Below are positions 26,560 to 35,611 of a stretch of DNA of 64,000 nucleotides, in pieces. Each line of letters starts with the position of its first letter. Within the stretch, counting starts at the first letter, position 1. The notes beneath the pieces were generated by a model. It saw nothing but the letters and a program-made list of their open reading frames with translations, had not been told where the DNA came from and searched no databases. Location: the NCBI GenBank assembly GCA_001920415.1, contig MNJR01000017.1:57431-121430 (forward strand), in the 5' to 3' direction. The stretch comes from Acidobacteria bacterium 13_1_20CM_3_53_8 (lineage in GTDB: Bacteria > Acidobacteriota > Blastocatellia > Pyrinomonadales > Pyrinomonadaceae). Position numbers and translations under genes: made by a program.

Positions 26560-27141
26560 ATGGCGCGCCACAAAGAGTTCGACCAAGACGAGGCACTACA
26601 CAAGGCTATGGAGGTCTTCTGGTCGCGCGGCTACGAGGCGGCGTCCATCAACGATTTAGTCAGACATATGGGCATCAACCGCCAGAGCCTCTACGACACC
26701 TTCGGCGATAAGCACGCGCTTTACCTACAGGCGCTCGACCGCTACAGGGAAGTAGAGGGCCGGAAGATGTTCGAGTTGTTGGAGAGGCCAGGTTCTGTGA
26801 AGAAGGCTTTGCGTCAATTGTTCCAAGGTGTTGTAGAAGGATCGTTCTGTGACGGGCAGCGGCGCGGGTGCTTCATGGGCAACGCCATGTCGGAGTTGGC
26901 TGGCCGCTGTAAGGAGACCGAGGCCAGGACTTGCAGCAATATAGCCGCCGCCGAAGGTGCTTTATACCGCGCGCTGCTGCGCGGGAAGAAGGAGGGCGAG
27001 ATCAAGGGAGGGCGCGACCTACGCGCCGTTGCGCGATTCCTCTATAGCAGCTTGCAGGGTCTTCAACTGATGGCGAAGGCGACCCGAGATCGCAAGACGC
27101 TGGAAGATGTCGTGAAGGTCACGCTCTCAGTGCTCGATTGA
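26560..27141 (+). CDS. TetR/AcrR family transcriptional regulator
   Basis: 193 residues from ATG 26560 (MARHKEFDQDEAL). The N-terminal helix-turn-helix reads ASINDLVRHMGINRQSLYDTFGDKHALYLQAL, close to the AefR/AcrR subgroup. The C-terminal helical domain (about 70-190), with CFMGNAMSEL, should bind a small inducer. It is divergent from nothing and leads a same-strand cluster of redox genes. A 20-bp palindrome lies between it and the SDR gene and a half-site is in its own promoter, so autoregulation and control of the cluster are inferred. Confidence 0.93.
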   Translation: MARHKEFDQDEALHKAMEVFWSRGYEAASINDLVRHMGINRQSLYDTFGDKHALYLQALDRYREVEGRKMFELLERPGSVKKALRQLFQGVVEGSFCDGQRRGCFMGNAMSELAGRCKETEARTCSNIAAAEGALYRALLRGKKEGEIKGGRDLRAVARFLYSSLQGLQLMAKATRDRKTLEDVVKVTLSVLD

Positions 27142-27168
27142 AAGCTTGGCTAAATTTTTTTGACACAT

Positions 27169-27188
27169 TCTGGAACAATCGTTCCAGA
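27169..27188 (+). promoter_or_regulatory. Palindromic operator, probable TetR-family binding site
   Basis: TCTGGAACAATCGTTCCAGA is a perfect 8-4-8 palindrome directly after TTGACA (27160-27165) and 68 bases before the SDR start. The right half recurs in the tetR promoter spacer. Confidence 0.8.
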
Positions 27189-27256
27189 TAAAGGTAAAGT
27201 TCCCGGCCCGCACCGAGAGCTTCGGCAGATAAAACAGACGGAAAAGGAGAACTACA

Positions 27257-28006
27257 ATGGGCAAGTTGGAAGGCAAAGTAGCGGTCATTACGGGTGGAAA
27301 CTCAGGCATTGGTCTGGCAACAGCTAAAGAATTTAAGGAGCAGGGCGCGCGGGTCATCATCACGGGCCGTGACCGGCGCTCCCTAGACGCGGCGGCGCGT
27401 GAGATTGGTGGCGATGTATTAGCCGTGCGCTCGGACGCCTCTAGTCTGGCGGAGATAGACAACCTGTTCGCCACCGTGAAGGAAAAGTTCGGAAAAGTGG
27501 ATGTGCTCTTCGTCAATGCAGGCATAGGCAAGTTCGCACCAGTCGAAGCTGTGACCGAAGAACTGTTCGACCGGATAATGGACATCAACTTCAAGGGCGC
27601 GTACTTCACTATCCAGAAGGCGCTGCCGCTTCTCAATGAGAACGCATCCATCATCCTCAACACGTCCATCAACGCCCACATAGGGATGCCGAACTCTAGC
27701 GTCTATGCGGCGAGCAAGGCGGCGCTCATCACGCTGGCGCGAACGCTTTCGGCTGAACTTGTAGGTCGTGGCATACGCGTTAACGCCGTCAGCCCCGGTC
27801 CCGTCACCACGCCTATCTTCGGGCGGCTAGGGCTACAGCCGGAGGAGCTTCAGGAGACTACGAAGCATATTCAGGAGCAAGTGCCAATGAAGCGGTTCGG
27901 GCGACCCGAAGAGATTGCGAAGACTGTTCTCTTCCTAGCCAGTTCCGACTCCTCATTCCTGTTGGGAACGGAGATCGTCGCAGACGGCGGAATGAGCCAA
28001 CTCTGA
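27257..28006 (+). CDS. Short-chain dehydrogenase/reductase (SDR)
   Basis: 249 residues of classical SDR fold. Cofactor motif TGGNSGIG (about 12-19), NAG motif FVNAGIG, catalytic Ser in LNTSINAH and YAASK (Tyr and Lys), and the C-terminal GTEIVADGGMSQL. It reduces or oxidises an alcohol/ketone with NAD(P)H; substrate unknown. The ATG is preceded by AAAAGGAGA. It is the first structural gene under the palindromic operator, followed by a small ORF and a dinucleotide-binding oxidoreductase. Confidence 0.95.
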   Translation: MGKLEGKVAVITGGNSGIGLATAKEFKEQGARVIITGRDRRSLDAAAREIGGDVLAVRSDASSLAEIDNLFATVKEKFGKVDVLFVNAGIGKFAPVEAVTEELFDRIMDINFKGAYFTIQKALPLLNENASIILNTSINAHIGMPNSSVYAASKAALITLARTLSAELVGRGIRVNAVSPGPVTTPIFGRLGLQPEELQETTKHIQEQVPMKRFGRPEEIAKTVLFLASSDSSFLLGTEIVADGGMSQL

Positions 28007-28023
28007 ACTGAAAAGGGAGAAGC

Positions 28024-28248
28024 GTGAACATGGTGACAGGCAAACAGATCAAGATCATCAAGCGTGCAGAGCGTCATACCACGCAAGCGGCTCTCGCGGA
28101 TGAGAGCCGCGCTTCGCCCGATGGCTCTGTTGTTATTGCGCGGAGTGATGCGGTCACAATTGTCACTGGCTGGGTTCGCGAGTTGCGCCAGAAGAAAGTC
28201 GCAGAAGCGACTCGCGGATTCGAGAGCTTATTTCAAGAGGCAGTATGA
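28024..28248 (+). CDS. Small hypothetical protein
   Basis: 74 residues from GTG 28024, preceded by AAAGGGAGAA. I do not recognise it. It is soluble and mixed charged, with a VTIVTGWVRELRQKKVAEATRG segment likely to be helical. It sits in the TetR-led cluster, 17 bases after the SDR gene and 36 before the next gene, which supports translation, but it could be spurious. Confidence 0.45.
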   Translation: MNMVTGKQIKIIKRAERHTTQAALADESRASPDGSVVIARSDAVTIVTGWVRELRQKKVAEATRGFESLFQEAV

Positions 28249-28284
28249 GTGACGACATGACTAAAGAATTGAAGGGGAAAGAAA

Positions 28285-28917
28285 ATGAAAATCGGAATCA
28301 TCGGTTCTGGAAATATCGGAGCTACGTCAGCAAGGCTTTTCGTACGTGCCGGACATGAAGTCGCGCTCAGCAATTCGCGTGGCGGTGAGGGGCTGGAGGA
28401 GTTGATTGCGGAACTCAGGCCGAAGGCGCACGCAACGACTATCGAGGACGCGGCGCGCTTTGGCGAAGTGGTACTCGTTGCCATTCCCTTCGGCAAATTC
28501 AGAACGCTCCCCGCTGAAGGCTTTAAGGGCAAAGTCGTCGTGGACACAGGGAACTACTATCCGCAGCGCGACGGTAACTTTGCGGAACTCGACAATGACG
28601 AAACCACTTCGAGCGAGCTGCTCGCAACACACTTGAAGGGAGCGCGCCTAGTCAAAGGCTTCAACACCATCTGGTTCGAGCATCTGGCGACTCAAGGCGA
28701 CACAAAACTGCCTCTTGAAGAAAGACGCGCGATCTTCATCGCAGGAGATGACAGCCAAGCGAAAGAGGTTGTTGCAAGGTTGATTGAAGAGATCGGATTC
28801 GCCGCCGTTGACACAGGCTTTCTGCATGAAGGAGGCCGCCTTCAACAGCCCGGGACTGCTGTTTACAACAAAGAGTTAGCTGCCAAAGAGGCGGCTGATC
28901 TATTATCGGCTGCCTGA
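28285..28917 (+). CDS. NADP-binding oxidoreductase, F420-reductase-like
   Basis: 210 residues. The Rossmann motif GIIGSGNIGATSARLF (about 4-19) and SNSRGGEGL match NADPH-dependent F420-reductase-like proteins (COG2085). AIPFGKFRTLP, DTGNYYPQRDG and VKGFNTIWFEHL follow in the usual order. In bacteria many members use flavins or other partners and not F420, so the substrate is not certain. Ribosome site GAAGGGGAAAG precedes the ATG. It lies in the TetR-led operon before the DoxX gene. Confidence 0.9.
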   Translation: MKIGIIGSGNIGATSARLFVRAGHEVALSNSRGGEGLEELIAELRPKAHATTIEDAARFGEVVLVAIPFGKFRTLPAEGFKGKVVVDTGNYYPQRDGNFAELDNDETTSSELLATHLKGARLVKGFNTIWFEHLATQGDTKLPLEERRAIFIAGDDSQAKEVVARLIEEIGFAAVDTGFLHEGGRLQQPGTAVYNKELAAKEAADLLSAA

Positions 28918-28937
28918 ATCCTTGAGGAGAATTTGAG

Positions 28938-29351
28938 ATGAACAAAGCAGTACAAGTCACCTACTTCCTGCTCCGCGTCGTGTCAGGTTTTCTGTTCTGC
29001 CAGGCTGGAGGTCTGATCCTGTTCGGCTGGTTTGGCGGGATGCCGGGCCAGCCTAGCCCCCCGCCTTTGATGTCCCAGACAGGTATCGGCGGTGTGCTAG
29101 AGTTCTTCGGCGGCATCGCTATCATGCTCGGTCTCTTCACCCGGCCAGTCGCGTTCATATTGTCCGGCATGATGGCGGTCGCTTACTGGCAGTTTCATGC
29201 GCCGCAAGGCGCATGGCCTATTCAGAATCAGGGGATGCCAGCCGTGCTGTTCTGCTTCATCTTCCTGTACATGGCTGCGCAGGGCGCAGGCGACTGGAGC
29301 CTCGACGCGCTCGTCCGGCGCAAGCGTGTGGCCGCCACGAGCGCGGGATGA
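28938..29351 (+). CDS. DoxX family membrane protein
   Basis: 137 residues with four hydrophobic helices (about 7-28, 50-70, 73-92, 103-122). [22 protein letters not shown] is typical of DoxX. These proteins often accompany redox or detoxification genes and are thought to be integral membrane oxidoreductase partners. TTGAGGAGAATTTGAG precedes the ATG. Its TGA overlaps the start of the SDR fragment (ATGA). Confidence 0.93.
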   Translation: MNKAVQVTYFLLRVVSGFLFCQAGGLILFGWFGGMPGQPSPPPLMSQTGIGGVLEFFGGIAIMLGLFTRPVAFILSGMMAVAYWQFHAPQGAWPIQNQGMPAVLFCFIFLYMAAQGAGDWSLDALVRRKRVAATSAG

Positions 29352-29491
29352 ATGGTGCTTTAGACATGACAGAAGAGATAACGATGAACGGTAATGAGAT
29401 CGCGAAGGCCGTGGTGTTTCTCGCCTCCGACGACAGCAGCTACGTCACGGGAACGGAACTGTTTGTTGATGGCGGCTTCGCACAAGTGTAG
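29348..29491 (+). pseudogene. C-terminal fragment of an SDR gene
   Basis: A 47-residue frame starting at the ATGA overlap with doxX. The part [20 protein letters not shown] followed by [10 protein letters not shown] is the extreme C-terminus of a classical SDR; the cofactor and catalytic regions are absent. It is a different SDR from the one at 27257. It looks like a deletion remnant still in a translatable position. Confidence 0.75.
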
Positions 29492-29497
29492 GACGTT

Positions 29498-29935
29498 ATG
29501 ACAAAAATGCTCGACCGCAGTGAAGCTATCACACGGGGAGACGCACCTCCGCCGCCAATTGCCCGACTGATCGGCTTTGATCTTATCTCGGTCAAACCCG
29601 GCGAAGCAGTTATCGAATTTCAGGCCACCGAAGCGCACGCCAATCCTATGGGTACGCTTCACGGCGGCGTGCTCTGCGACATCGCAGACGCCGCAATGGG
29701 TATCGCCTATTCGTCCAATCTTGATGAAGGCGAATCCTTCACAACGCTTGAACTCAAGATCAACTTCTTAAAGCCAATCTGGAAAGCTCGCCTTCTCGCT
29801 CGTGGCCGAGTGGTCAAAAAGGGTCGCACCGTTGGGTTGGTCGAGTGTGATATAACCGACGAGAAAGGGAGCTTGGTGGCGCGTGCGACGAGCACGTGCA
29901 TGACTCTCAGAGGTGAGCAAGCTCAAGGAAGATGA
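29498..29935 (+). CDS. PaaI-type hotdog thioesterase
   Basis: 145 residues. The hotdog-fold active site reads HANPMGTLHGGVLCDIADAAMG (Asn, His-Gly-Gly and Asp region), followed by TTLELKINFLKPIW. Such enzymes hydrolyse aryl- or acyl-CoA thioesters. It starts six bases after the SDR fragment and likely ends the TetR-led transcript. Confidence 0.93.
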   Translation: MTKMLDRSEAITRGDAPPPPIARLIGFDLISVKPGEAVIEFQATEAHANPMGTLHGGVLCDIADAAMGIAYSSNLDEGESFTTLELKINFLKPIWKARLLARGRVVKKGRTVGLVECDITDEKGSLVARATSTCMTLRGEQAQGR

Positions 29936-30133
29936 ACGCTCGCCGTCTACGAAGAATATCGGAATGCCGAGAGGAAACTTGAAGTTAATTCACACATCAC
30001 TTCTTGAAATCGCCTCCTGCTCTAGCTGCAACAGTTTCGGGAGAATGTTCGTGCAGACAAAATGGAGGCTCGTCACGGAGGAAAGAGAGAGTCTGAGGCA
30101 ATTGATGCGCGCTCCTACTCCTCTTCATAGGAC

Positions 30134-30562
30134 TCAAAGCAGCTTCGCGCTCAGATGAATCTCCGTTCCCGCCAGTGCCTTCGATACTGGACAGTTCTGT
30201 TTGGCGTCCAACGCATACTTTTGAAATGTCGCGTCGTCAATACCCGGAATCTCTGCTTCGGTCTCAAGCTCAATCTCTGTAATGGAAAACGCTTCGCCGA
30301 CTTTTTCCAGTTTCACTTTCGCGACGGTGTGTATGCGTGTCGGCGTCAGCCTAGCGCGCGAAAGTTGCGCCGTGAGCGCCATAGTGAAGCAGCCAGCGTG
30401 AGCCGCGCCGATTAACTCTTCTGGATTGGTAGCCGATTGTCCTTCCTCAAATCGAGATTTGAACGAGTAGGGAGCATCAAAGGCACGGCTTCCGACTTTC
30501 AGCCTTCCGCTACCTTCGGCCAGATTGCCCTTCCATTCCGCTTCAGCATTCCGTGTTGGCAT
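30134..30562 (-). CDS. OsmC family peroxiredoxin
   Basis: 142 residues. Two reactive cysteines are in place: AHAGCFTMAL (about 55) and KQNCPVSKAL (about 125). The TNPEELIGAAHAG region is typical of OsmC hydroperoxide reductases, which detoxify organic peroxides in the cytoplasm. A strong AAAGGAGA site precedes ATG 30562. It converges on the thioesterase gene. Confidence 0.95.
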   Translation of the reverse strand: MPTRNAEAEWKGNLAEGSGRLKVGSRAFDAPYSFKSRFEEGQSATNPEELIGAAHAGCFTMALTAQLSRARLTPTRIHTVAKVKLEKVGEAFSITEIELETEAEIPGIDDATFQKYALDAKQNCPVSKALAGTEIHLSAKLL

Positions 30563-30642
30563 AAATCTCCTTTCGATTTGCTGCGTTGCTTGATACTAAA
30601 CCATGTCTCTTCTGGAGGCGAGCCGATTCACATGCAAAGCCA

Positions 30643-30747
30643 TCACACCGCCGCTGATTGCTCGCCCTTAAAGAACGCAAGCAGATCATTGTTCACTTGA
30701 TCTTTGAGCGTCGAGCACATGCTATGCGGCGCACCTGTATAAACTTT
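30643..30747 (-). pseudogene. 3' remnant of an alpha/beta hydrolase (chloroperoxidase-like)
   Basis: On the minus strand this reads [20 protein letters not shown] then [14 protein letters not shown] and stop. This is the C-terminal end of non-haem chloroperoxidase-type hydrolases (YxGAPHG...THKDQLNADLLAFIKG) with the catalytic His retained. Everything upstream is lost, and a palindromic repeat begins about 35 bases beyond the break. Confidence 0.75.
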
Positions 30748-30781
30748 AATAAGTGATGAGTGATAAGTGATAAGAGGAAGA

Positions 30782-30848
30782 GTTTCAGGTTTCAGGTTTC
30801 AGGTTTCAAGTTTCAGGTTCTTTTCTTTTAACTTGAAACTTGAAACCC
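30782..30848. repeat. Palindromic repeat, GTTTCAGGTTTCAAG family
   Basis: AGTTTCAGGTTTCAGG... on the left pairs with ACTTGAAACTTGAAAC on the right around a T-rich centre. It lies between the hydrolase remnant and phoU. Confidence 0.75.
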
Positions 30849-30868
30849 TGTCTTATTGCCCATCGTCC

Positions 30869-31528
30869 TTAATTCGTGTGCTTGATGATGGAAGCTTCGG
30901 CCATGTAGACGGTCAGCTCGCAGATGTCCGTGACGTAGTCGCCAATGCGCTCTATGTGTTTGGCGACGAACAGAAGGCGCGCGCCACGCGGCGTCTTATC
31001 CGGCTCGGCCATCATCAAATCAATCAGATCATGAAAGATGCGGTTGTACAGCACGTCAATCTCGTCGTCGCGCTCGATGACGGCGCGAGCAAGTTGCGCG
31101 TCGCCTTGCGTGAAGGCGTCGAGCGCGGTGCGCAACATAGAGGACGCGACATCGGCCATGCGCGGCAGGTCAACATAATTTTTAAGCCGCGGCTCGTCGT
31201 TAAGATCAATGGCTACGCGCGCTATGTTGCAGGCGTGGTCGGCTATGCGCTCAAGGATTGGCGTGATCTTGGCCACAGAGATGACGAAGCGCAGGTCGCG
31301 CGCTGCGGGCTGGCGAAGCGCTATCAGATCAACGCAGAGCCGGTCTATCTCTATCTCCATCTGGTCAATCTGGTTATCATCTCTGAGGACTTCGTGAGCC
31401 GTTGGAGTGTCGCGCTCTGTGAGCGCATACATGGCGCGCTGCAAAGCCGTCTCGGTCTCGCCGCCCAGCAAGAGCACGCGGTCGCGCAGAATCTCCAACT
31501 CATTATCAATTATTCTGTGGTGTTCCAT
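30869..31528 (-). CDS. phoU: Phosphate signalling complex protein PhoU
   Basis: 219 residues, all helical, normal PhoU length. Two three-helix bundles each with a metal-binding E/D motif: ALRQPAARDLRFVISVAKITPILERIADHACNIAR and its second-half counterpart, ending HIERIGDYVTDICELTVYMAE. PhoU links the Pst transporter to the PhoR kinase and limits phosphate uptake. It is the last gene of the pst cluster, separated from pstB by a palindromic repeat. Confidence 0.96.
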   Translation of the reverse strand: MEHHRIIDNELEILRDRVLLLGGETETALQRAMYALTERDTPTAHEVLRDDNQIDQMEIEIDRLCVDLIALRQPAARDLRFVISVAKITPILERIADHACNIARVAIDLNDEPRLKNYVDLPRMADVASSMLRTALDAFTQGDAQLARAVIERDDEIDVLYNRIFHDLIDLMMAEPDKTPRGARLLFVAKHIERIGDYVTDICELTVYMAEASIIKHTN

Positions 31529-31533
31529 AAAAC

Positions 31534-31632
31534 GATTTTGGATTTTGGATTTCGGATTATTTCCGTTTCGTAAGCTGAGCGGTTCAATCCAAGATCCAAT
31601 CTAGCGAACGCGCCAATCTAAAATCCAAGATC
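31534..31632. repeat. Palindromic repeat, ATTTTGGATTTTGG family, between phoU and pstB
   Basis: GATTTTGGATTTTGGATTTC on the left is mirrored by AATCTAAAATCCAAGATC on the right, with an extra AATCCAAGATCCAATCT inside. It starts a few bases after the phoU start and ends just before the pstB stop, so it may adjust phoU expression relative to the transporter. Confidence 0.65.
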
Positions 31633-31636
31633 GGTC

Positions 31637-32482
31637 TCATCCGAATCTTCCAGTGATGTAATCCTCCGTCAATCGCTCGTCCGGGTTGGTGAACATCTTC
31701 TCCGTCAAGTTCACCTCTACGAGTTTGCCCAGCCAAAAGAAGGCCGTCTGATCCGATACTCGCGCGGCCTGCTGCATGTTGTGTGTCACGATGATAATCG
31801 TGTACTGCTTCTTCAACTCGAAAATCAGCTCTTCTATCTTCTGCGTGGCTATAGGATCAAGAGCCGATGCAGGCTCGTCCATCAACAATATCTCTGGACG
31901 CACGGCCAAAGCTCGCGCTATGCATAGGCGCTGCTGCTGCCCGCCGGAAAGTCCTAAAGCGGACGTTTTCAGACGCTCTTTCACTTCATCCCAGAGCGCT
32001 GCGTCAACTAAAGCCTCTTCGACTCGCTCCTGCAATTCAGTCTTATTCGACACCAGACGATTAATTCTCAGCCCGTATGCCACGTTGTCGAAGATGGATT
32101 TCGGGAACGGGTTAGATTTCTGAAAGACCATGCCGACCTTACGGCGCAAAGCTACAACGTCTGTGTCAGGCGCGTAGATGTCTAGCCCGTCAATCATGAC
32201 TTGTCCTTCAGCGCGAGTGGCTGGAATCGCATCGTTCATCCTGTTCAAAGTGCGCAGGAAAGTTGATTTGCCGCAGCCCGACGGGCCTATGAAGGCCATC
32301 ACTATTTTTTCCGACACGTCTAGCGAGATGTTGTGAAGCGCTTGAGTCTGTCCGTAATAGAAGTCTAGCCCACGCACCGCGACTTTCGTTTTGCGTTGGG
32401 ACGCCTTGTCCCTTGCCTCTGCGCGCTCGACAGCTTGCGTCTCTGAAGACATAAATCTTGGCCCGGCTATCTCTGTTGACAT
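31637..32482 (-). CDS. pstB: Phosphate ABC transporter ATP-binding protein PstB
   Basis: About 281 residues. Walker [13 protein letters not shown] signature [15 protein letters not shown], Walker [14 protein letters not shown], and the PstB-typical [12 protein letters not shown] start and [20 protein letters not shown]. It powers phosphate import. The ATG at 32482 has an AGGA seven bases upstream; another ATG at 32488 is also possible. It follows pstA by a few bases. About 35 extra N-terminal residues are present relative to typical PstB. Confidence 0.97.
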   Translation of the reverse strand: MSTEIAGPRFMSSETQAVERAEARDKASQRKTKVAVRGLDFYYGQTQALHNISLDVSEKIVMAFIGPSGCGKSTFLRTLNRMNDAIPATRAEGQVMIDGLDIYAPDTDVVALRRKVGMVFQKSNPFPKSIFDNVAYGLRINRLVSNKTELQERVEEALVDAALWDEVKERLKTSALGLSGGQQQRLCIARALAVRPEILLMDEPASALDPIATQKIEELIFELKKQYTIIIVTHNMQQAARVSDQTAFFWLGKLVEVNLTEKMFTNPDERLTEDYITGRFG

Positions 32483-32490
32483 AACCATTC

Positions 32491-33333
32491 CTAAAACTTC
32501 TTGCGTGTTAAAAAACGGACTGTGATATTAATGACTAGAATCAGCGTCATCAGAACAAGCGTGGCGGCCCAGGCCTGCGCGTGCCATTCGTCGTAAGGCG
32601 AGATGGCGTAGTTGTAAATCTGTACGGTCAAAGAAGCAATAGGTTGGCCCAGATGAATGTTGAAGAAGCGGCTCCCGAAGGCCGTGAACAGAAGCGGCGC
32701 GGTTTCGCCCGAAACGCGTGCTACCGCAAGCATCGCGCCCGTCGCAATGCCAGAGGCGGCGGCAGGCAACACCACGCCTAAAATCACTCTCCACTGTGGC
32801 GCGCCTAGCGCCAGCGCCCCCTCGCGCAAACTTGTAGGGACTAATCGAATCATCTCTTCGGTCGTGCGCGTGACTATAGGAATCATAATCAGCGCGAGCG
32901 CCACACCTCCGGCCACCGCCGAGAACTGTTTCATAGGGAGCACAATCAAAGCGTATACGAAGACTCCGACGACGATTGAAGGCACGCCCGTCAGGGTGTC
33001 GGCCACAAAGCGCACCAGGCTGGCAAAGCGTCCCTCACCGAACTCAGCCAGATAAATGCCCGCCGCAATACCTATGGGCAAGCCTATCAAGGAGGAGAGC
33101 AGAAGCAGCACCAGCGTTCCCAAGATTGCGTTCCCTATCCCACCACCTTCGCCTACGGGTTTTGGCGCATCTGTCAGGAATTGAAGATTAATAGAGCCAA
33201 GCCCTCGCCACGCTATGTAACCGAGTATGAGCAGCAGCATGGAGACGGCGAAGAAGGCGCAACAGGCAGTGAGCGCCGTCATCAACGCGCTCGTCATGCG
33301 ACGTAAGTTTTCTTCCGAACTCTTCATCATCAA
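32491..33333 (-). CDS. pstA: Phosphate ABC transporter permease PstA
   Basis: 280 residues with six hydrophobic helices. [13 protein letters not shown] near the N-terminus and the EAA-type loop [23 protein letters not shown] are typical of PstA. It forms the inner-membrane channel with PstC. The start overlaps the pstC stop by four bases (translational coupling). Confidence 0.96.
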   Translation of the reverse strand: MMMKSSEENLRRMTSALMTALTACCAFFAVSMLLLILGYIAWRGLGSINLQFLTDAPKPVGEGGGIGNAILGTLVLLLLSSLIGLPIGIAAGIYLAEFGEGRFASLVRFVADTLTGVPSIVVGVFVYALIVLPMKQFSAVAGGVALALIMIPIVTRTTEEMIRLVPTSLREGALALGAPQWRVILGVVLPAAASGIATGAMLAVARVSGETAPLLFTAFGSRFFNIHLGQPIASLTVQIYNYAISPYDEWHAQAWAATLVLMTLILVINITVRFLTRKKF

Positions 33334-34343
33334 GCCGCTCTGGCCGTGCCGCTCGTCCCGCGCGTCACGCTCCAGACAAGCAGTTTCGCCGCACCGTTTA
33401 CTATGAACGTAACCAAGAAAAGAATAAGACCGATTTCAACCAGCGCGCTCAAATAAAGATTGTCTGTGGCTTCCGTAAATTCGTTGGCTATGACGGAAGC
33501 TATGGTGTAAGAGGGCGCAAAGAGCGAGGCGGAAATTTGCGGGCGGTTGCCTATGACCATAGTCACGGCCATAGTCTCGCCTATGGCTCTACCTAACCCT
33601 AGGATTACCGCGCCCGCGATTCCGCTCGCGGCGTTAGCCAAAACGATGCGAGTCGTCTCCCACTTCGTAGCGCCCAGAGCAAGAGCGGCTTCGCGTTGCG
33701 AGGTAGGAACTGCTGCGAGCACATCCCGCACGACTGCGGAGATGATAGGCGTAATCATTATGGCTAGGATGATGCCGCCCGTTAGCAGGCCTATCCCCGT
33801 TATAGGCCCTTGAAAAAGCGGGAGCCAACCGAACACGCGCGCCAAAGCTGGCTCAACGCTCGTACGCAGAAGCGGGGCTAAAACAAATATGCCCCACAGA
33901 CCATAAACAACCGAAGGGATGGCCGCCAGAAGTTCCACTAAAAAAGTGATGGGACGTGCCAAGCGCCTGGGCGCTTGTTCGACTAAAAAGATGGCGATGC
34001 CGAGCGAGAGCGGCACGGCGATAATAAGCGCTATGAGCGAAGAGACAATTGTGCCGTAGATGAAGGGCAGAGCGCCGAAATCACTTCGCGCAGGATTCCA
34101 TGAACTGCTGGTCAGAAAGCCGAACCCGTATCTCTGAATCGAAGGCAGAGCGTTCAACCCTATCTTGACGACCATCAGGAGTACGATTAACAGAAGGAGC
34201 AGCACCGCGAAAAAGAGCGCAGCGCGAAAGATTGCGTCGCCGCGATTCCCCGTCGGCGCAATCGCGCGCCGCCAGTTCCAGACGCGCGCTCTGGCTCCGT
34301 ATTCTGAAGCTGGCGAAGGGAAGACTGGTTGCGGATTCTCCAT
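33330..34343 (-). CDS. pstC: Phosphate ABC transporter permease PstC
   Basis: 337 residues with six helices. The FGALPFIYGTIVSSLIALIIA region and the EAA loop REAALALGATKWETTRIVLANAASGI identify PstC. A roughly 45-residue cytoplasmic N-terminal extension precedes the first helix. It pairs with PstA. A 129-bp palindromic element lies between it and pstS, so pstC may need readthrough or its own promoter. Confidence 0.96.
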   Translation of the reverse strand: MENPQPVFPSPASEYGARARVWNWRRAIAPTGNRGDAIFRAALFFAVLLLLLIVLLMVVKIGLNALPSIQRYGFGFLTSSSWNPARSDFGALPFIYGTIVSSLIALIIAVPLSLGIAIFLVEQAPRRLARPITFLVELLAAIPSVVYGLWGIFVLAPLLRTSVEPALARVFGWLPLFQGPITGIGLLTGGIILAIMITPIISAVVRDVLAAVPTSQREAALALGATKWETTRIVLANAASGIAGAVILGLGRAIGETMAVTMVIGNRPQISASLFAPSYTIASVIANEFTEATDNLYLSALVEIGLILFLVTFIVNGAAKLLVWSVTRGTSGTARAA

Positions 34344-34367
34344 CTATTTTTTTTCGCGCGAGGTTTA

Positions 34368-34496
34368 ATACCAAGATGCAATCAAATAAGAGGAATGAGG
34401 CGATCCACGAATCCACACGAAAGAGCCTGTGGATTCGTGTAGTTTCGTGTGGATTCGTGGACTATCTTTTCCTCTCTTTTCATTGCAACTTGGTAT
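34368..34496. repeat. Palindromic element, CACGAAA family, with terminal inverted repeats
   Basis: Ends ATACCAAGATGCAAT (34368-34382) and ATTGCAACTTGGTAT (34482-34496) are inverted repeats with one mismatch. The inside holds TCCACGAATCCACACGAAA and its complement. It sits inside the pst operon between pstS and pstC. Confidence 0.8.
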
Positions 34497-34534
34497 AAGA
34501 TTCAGATTCAGACTTTAGCAATCAGTTCTGGACT

Positions 34535-35611
34535 TTACTGCGCGGCGTGCAGAGGCTTTCCGTTTGAGACAATAGAATTGATCTTGGCTTCGGCGCGACG
34601 GACAATCTCTGCGGGAAGCGGAGCATACTGCAAGCTGCTTGCGAAATTTTCGCCATCATGTATGCCCCACCATAGAAAATCAACCAGCGCTCTGCCTTTC
34701 ACTGCATCTCTCTGCTCCATGTAAACCAGAATGTAAGTGTAGCTGGATATAGGGTAGCTCTGCGCTCCCTGCGCGTTGACAATCGAGACTCTTAAATCTT
34801 CAGGAGTCTGGGCAGCCGAATCCGCAGCCGCAGCCGTCACAGCCTCAATCGTAGGCTCAACGAAATTTCCCGCCGCGTTCTTAACGAGCGCCACCGGCAG
34901 GTTGTTCTGTTTGGGGTAAGCCAATTCGACGTAACCGATTGTGTTAGGCTGCTGCTTAATCATGCCTGTTACGCCCTCGTTGCCTTTGCCGCCCTGCCCC
35001 ACAGGCCACTGCGGAGATTTGTCAGCGCCTACCTTTTGTTTCCACTCATCGCTCACTTTTGAAAGGTAGTCCGTGAAGACGAACGTTGTGCCGCTGCCGT
35101 CGGAGCGATGCACTACGGTGATGTCTGCGCTCGGCAAGTTAACGCCAGTGTTGTCCTGCTGGATTTTCGCATCATTCCACTTCGTAATCTTTCCAAGAAA
35201 GATGTCTGCGATTGTCCCAGAAGAGAAGCGAAGCGGTTGTGTAACGCCCGGCAGATTGTATGTGAGCACGACAGCGCCGAGCACAGTTGGGATGTGTACG
35301 AGTTTGGCGGGTGAAGCGTTCATCTCAGCGTCCGTCATAGGCGCGTCGGAAGCTCCAAAGTCAACCGTCTGAGCCTGAATCTGCTTGATGCCGCCGCCCG
35401 AACCTATTGATTGATAATCAATGCGTACGTTCGGGTTCAGCTTTGAATACTCGCTCAGCCATTTTTGATAGAGCGGGTTAGGAAAGGTCGCTCCCGCTCC
35501 TTGCAGACTTATCTTGCCTGCTCCGCCCTGTTGTCCGCCGCAGGCATTGGCGAGCAGAAAAACGAAAGTGAGCAATAATGCCCAAAGCAAGCTACTTCTT
35601 AAAGGGGGCAC
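34535..35611 (-). CDS. pstS: Phosphate-binding protein PstS (lipoprotein)
   Basis: About 358 residues from GTG 35611, chosen because GGAG lies seven bases upstream; a TTG at 35626 would place the ribosome site inside the gene. A lipoprotein signal (LLLTFVFLLANACGG) puts Cys at the mature N-terminus. Phosphate-binding loops include GAGATFPNPLYQKW, SIGSGGGIKQI, DFGASDAPM and RSDGSGTTFVFTDYL. It captures phosphate in the periplasm for PstCAB. It is the first gene of the pst cluster; I could not define a Pho box with confidence. Confidence 0.97.
   Translation of the reverse strand: MPPLRSSLLWALLLTFVFLLANACGGQQGGAGKISLQGAGATFPNPLYQKWLSEYSKLNPNVRIDYQSIGSGGGIKQIQAQTVDFGASDAPMTDAEMNASPAKLVHIPTVLGAVVLTYNLPGVTQPLRFSSGTIADIFLGKITKWNDAKIQQDNTGVNLPSADITVVHRSDGSGTTFVFTDYLSKVSDEWKQKVGADKSPQWPVGQGGKGNEGVTGMIKQQPNTIGYVELAYPKQNNLPVALVKNAAGNFVEPTIEAVTAAAADSAAQTPEDLRVSIVNAQGAQSYPISSYTYILVYMEQRDAVKGRALVDFLWWGIHDGENFASSLQYAPLPAEIVRRAEAKINSIVSNGKPLHAAQ

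Noticed and set aside
26282..26596. 104-codon minus-strand frame
   Set aside because: It overlaps the tetR promoter and start, and only its distal end is near the antitoxin remnant; no domain seen.
29913..30158. 81-codon plus-strand frame between the thioesterase and OsmC
   Set aside because: It overlaps both neighbours and shows no recognisable domain.
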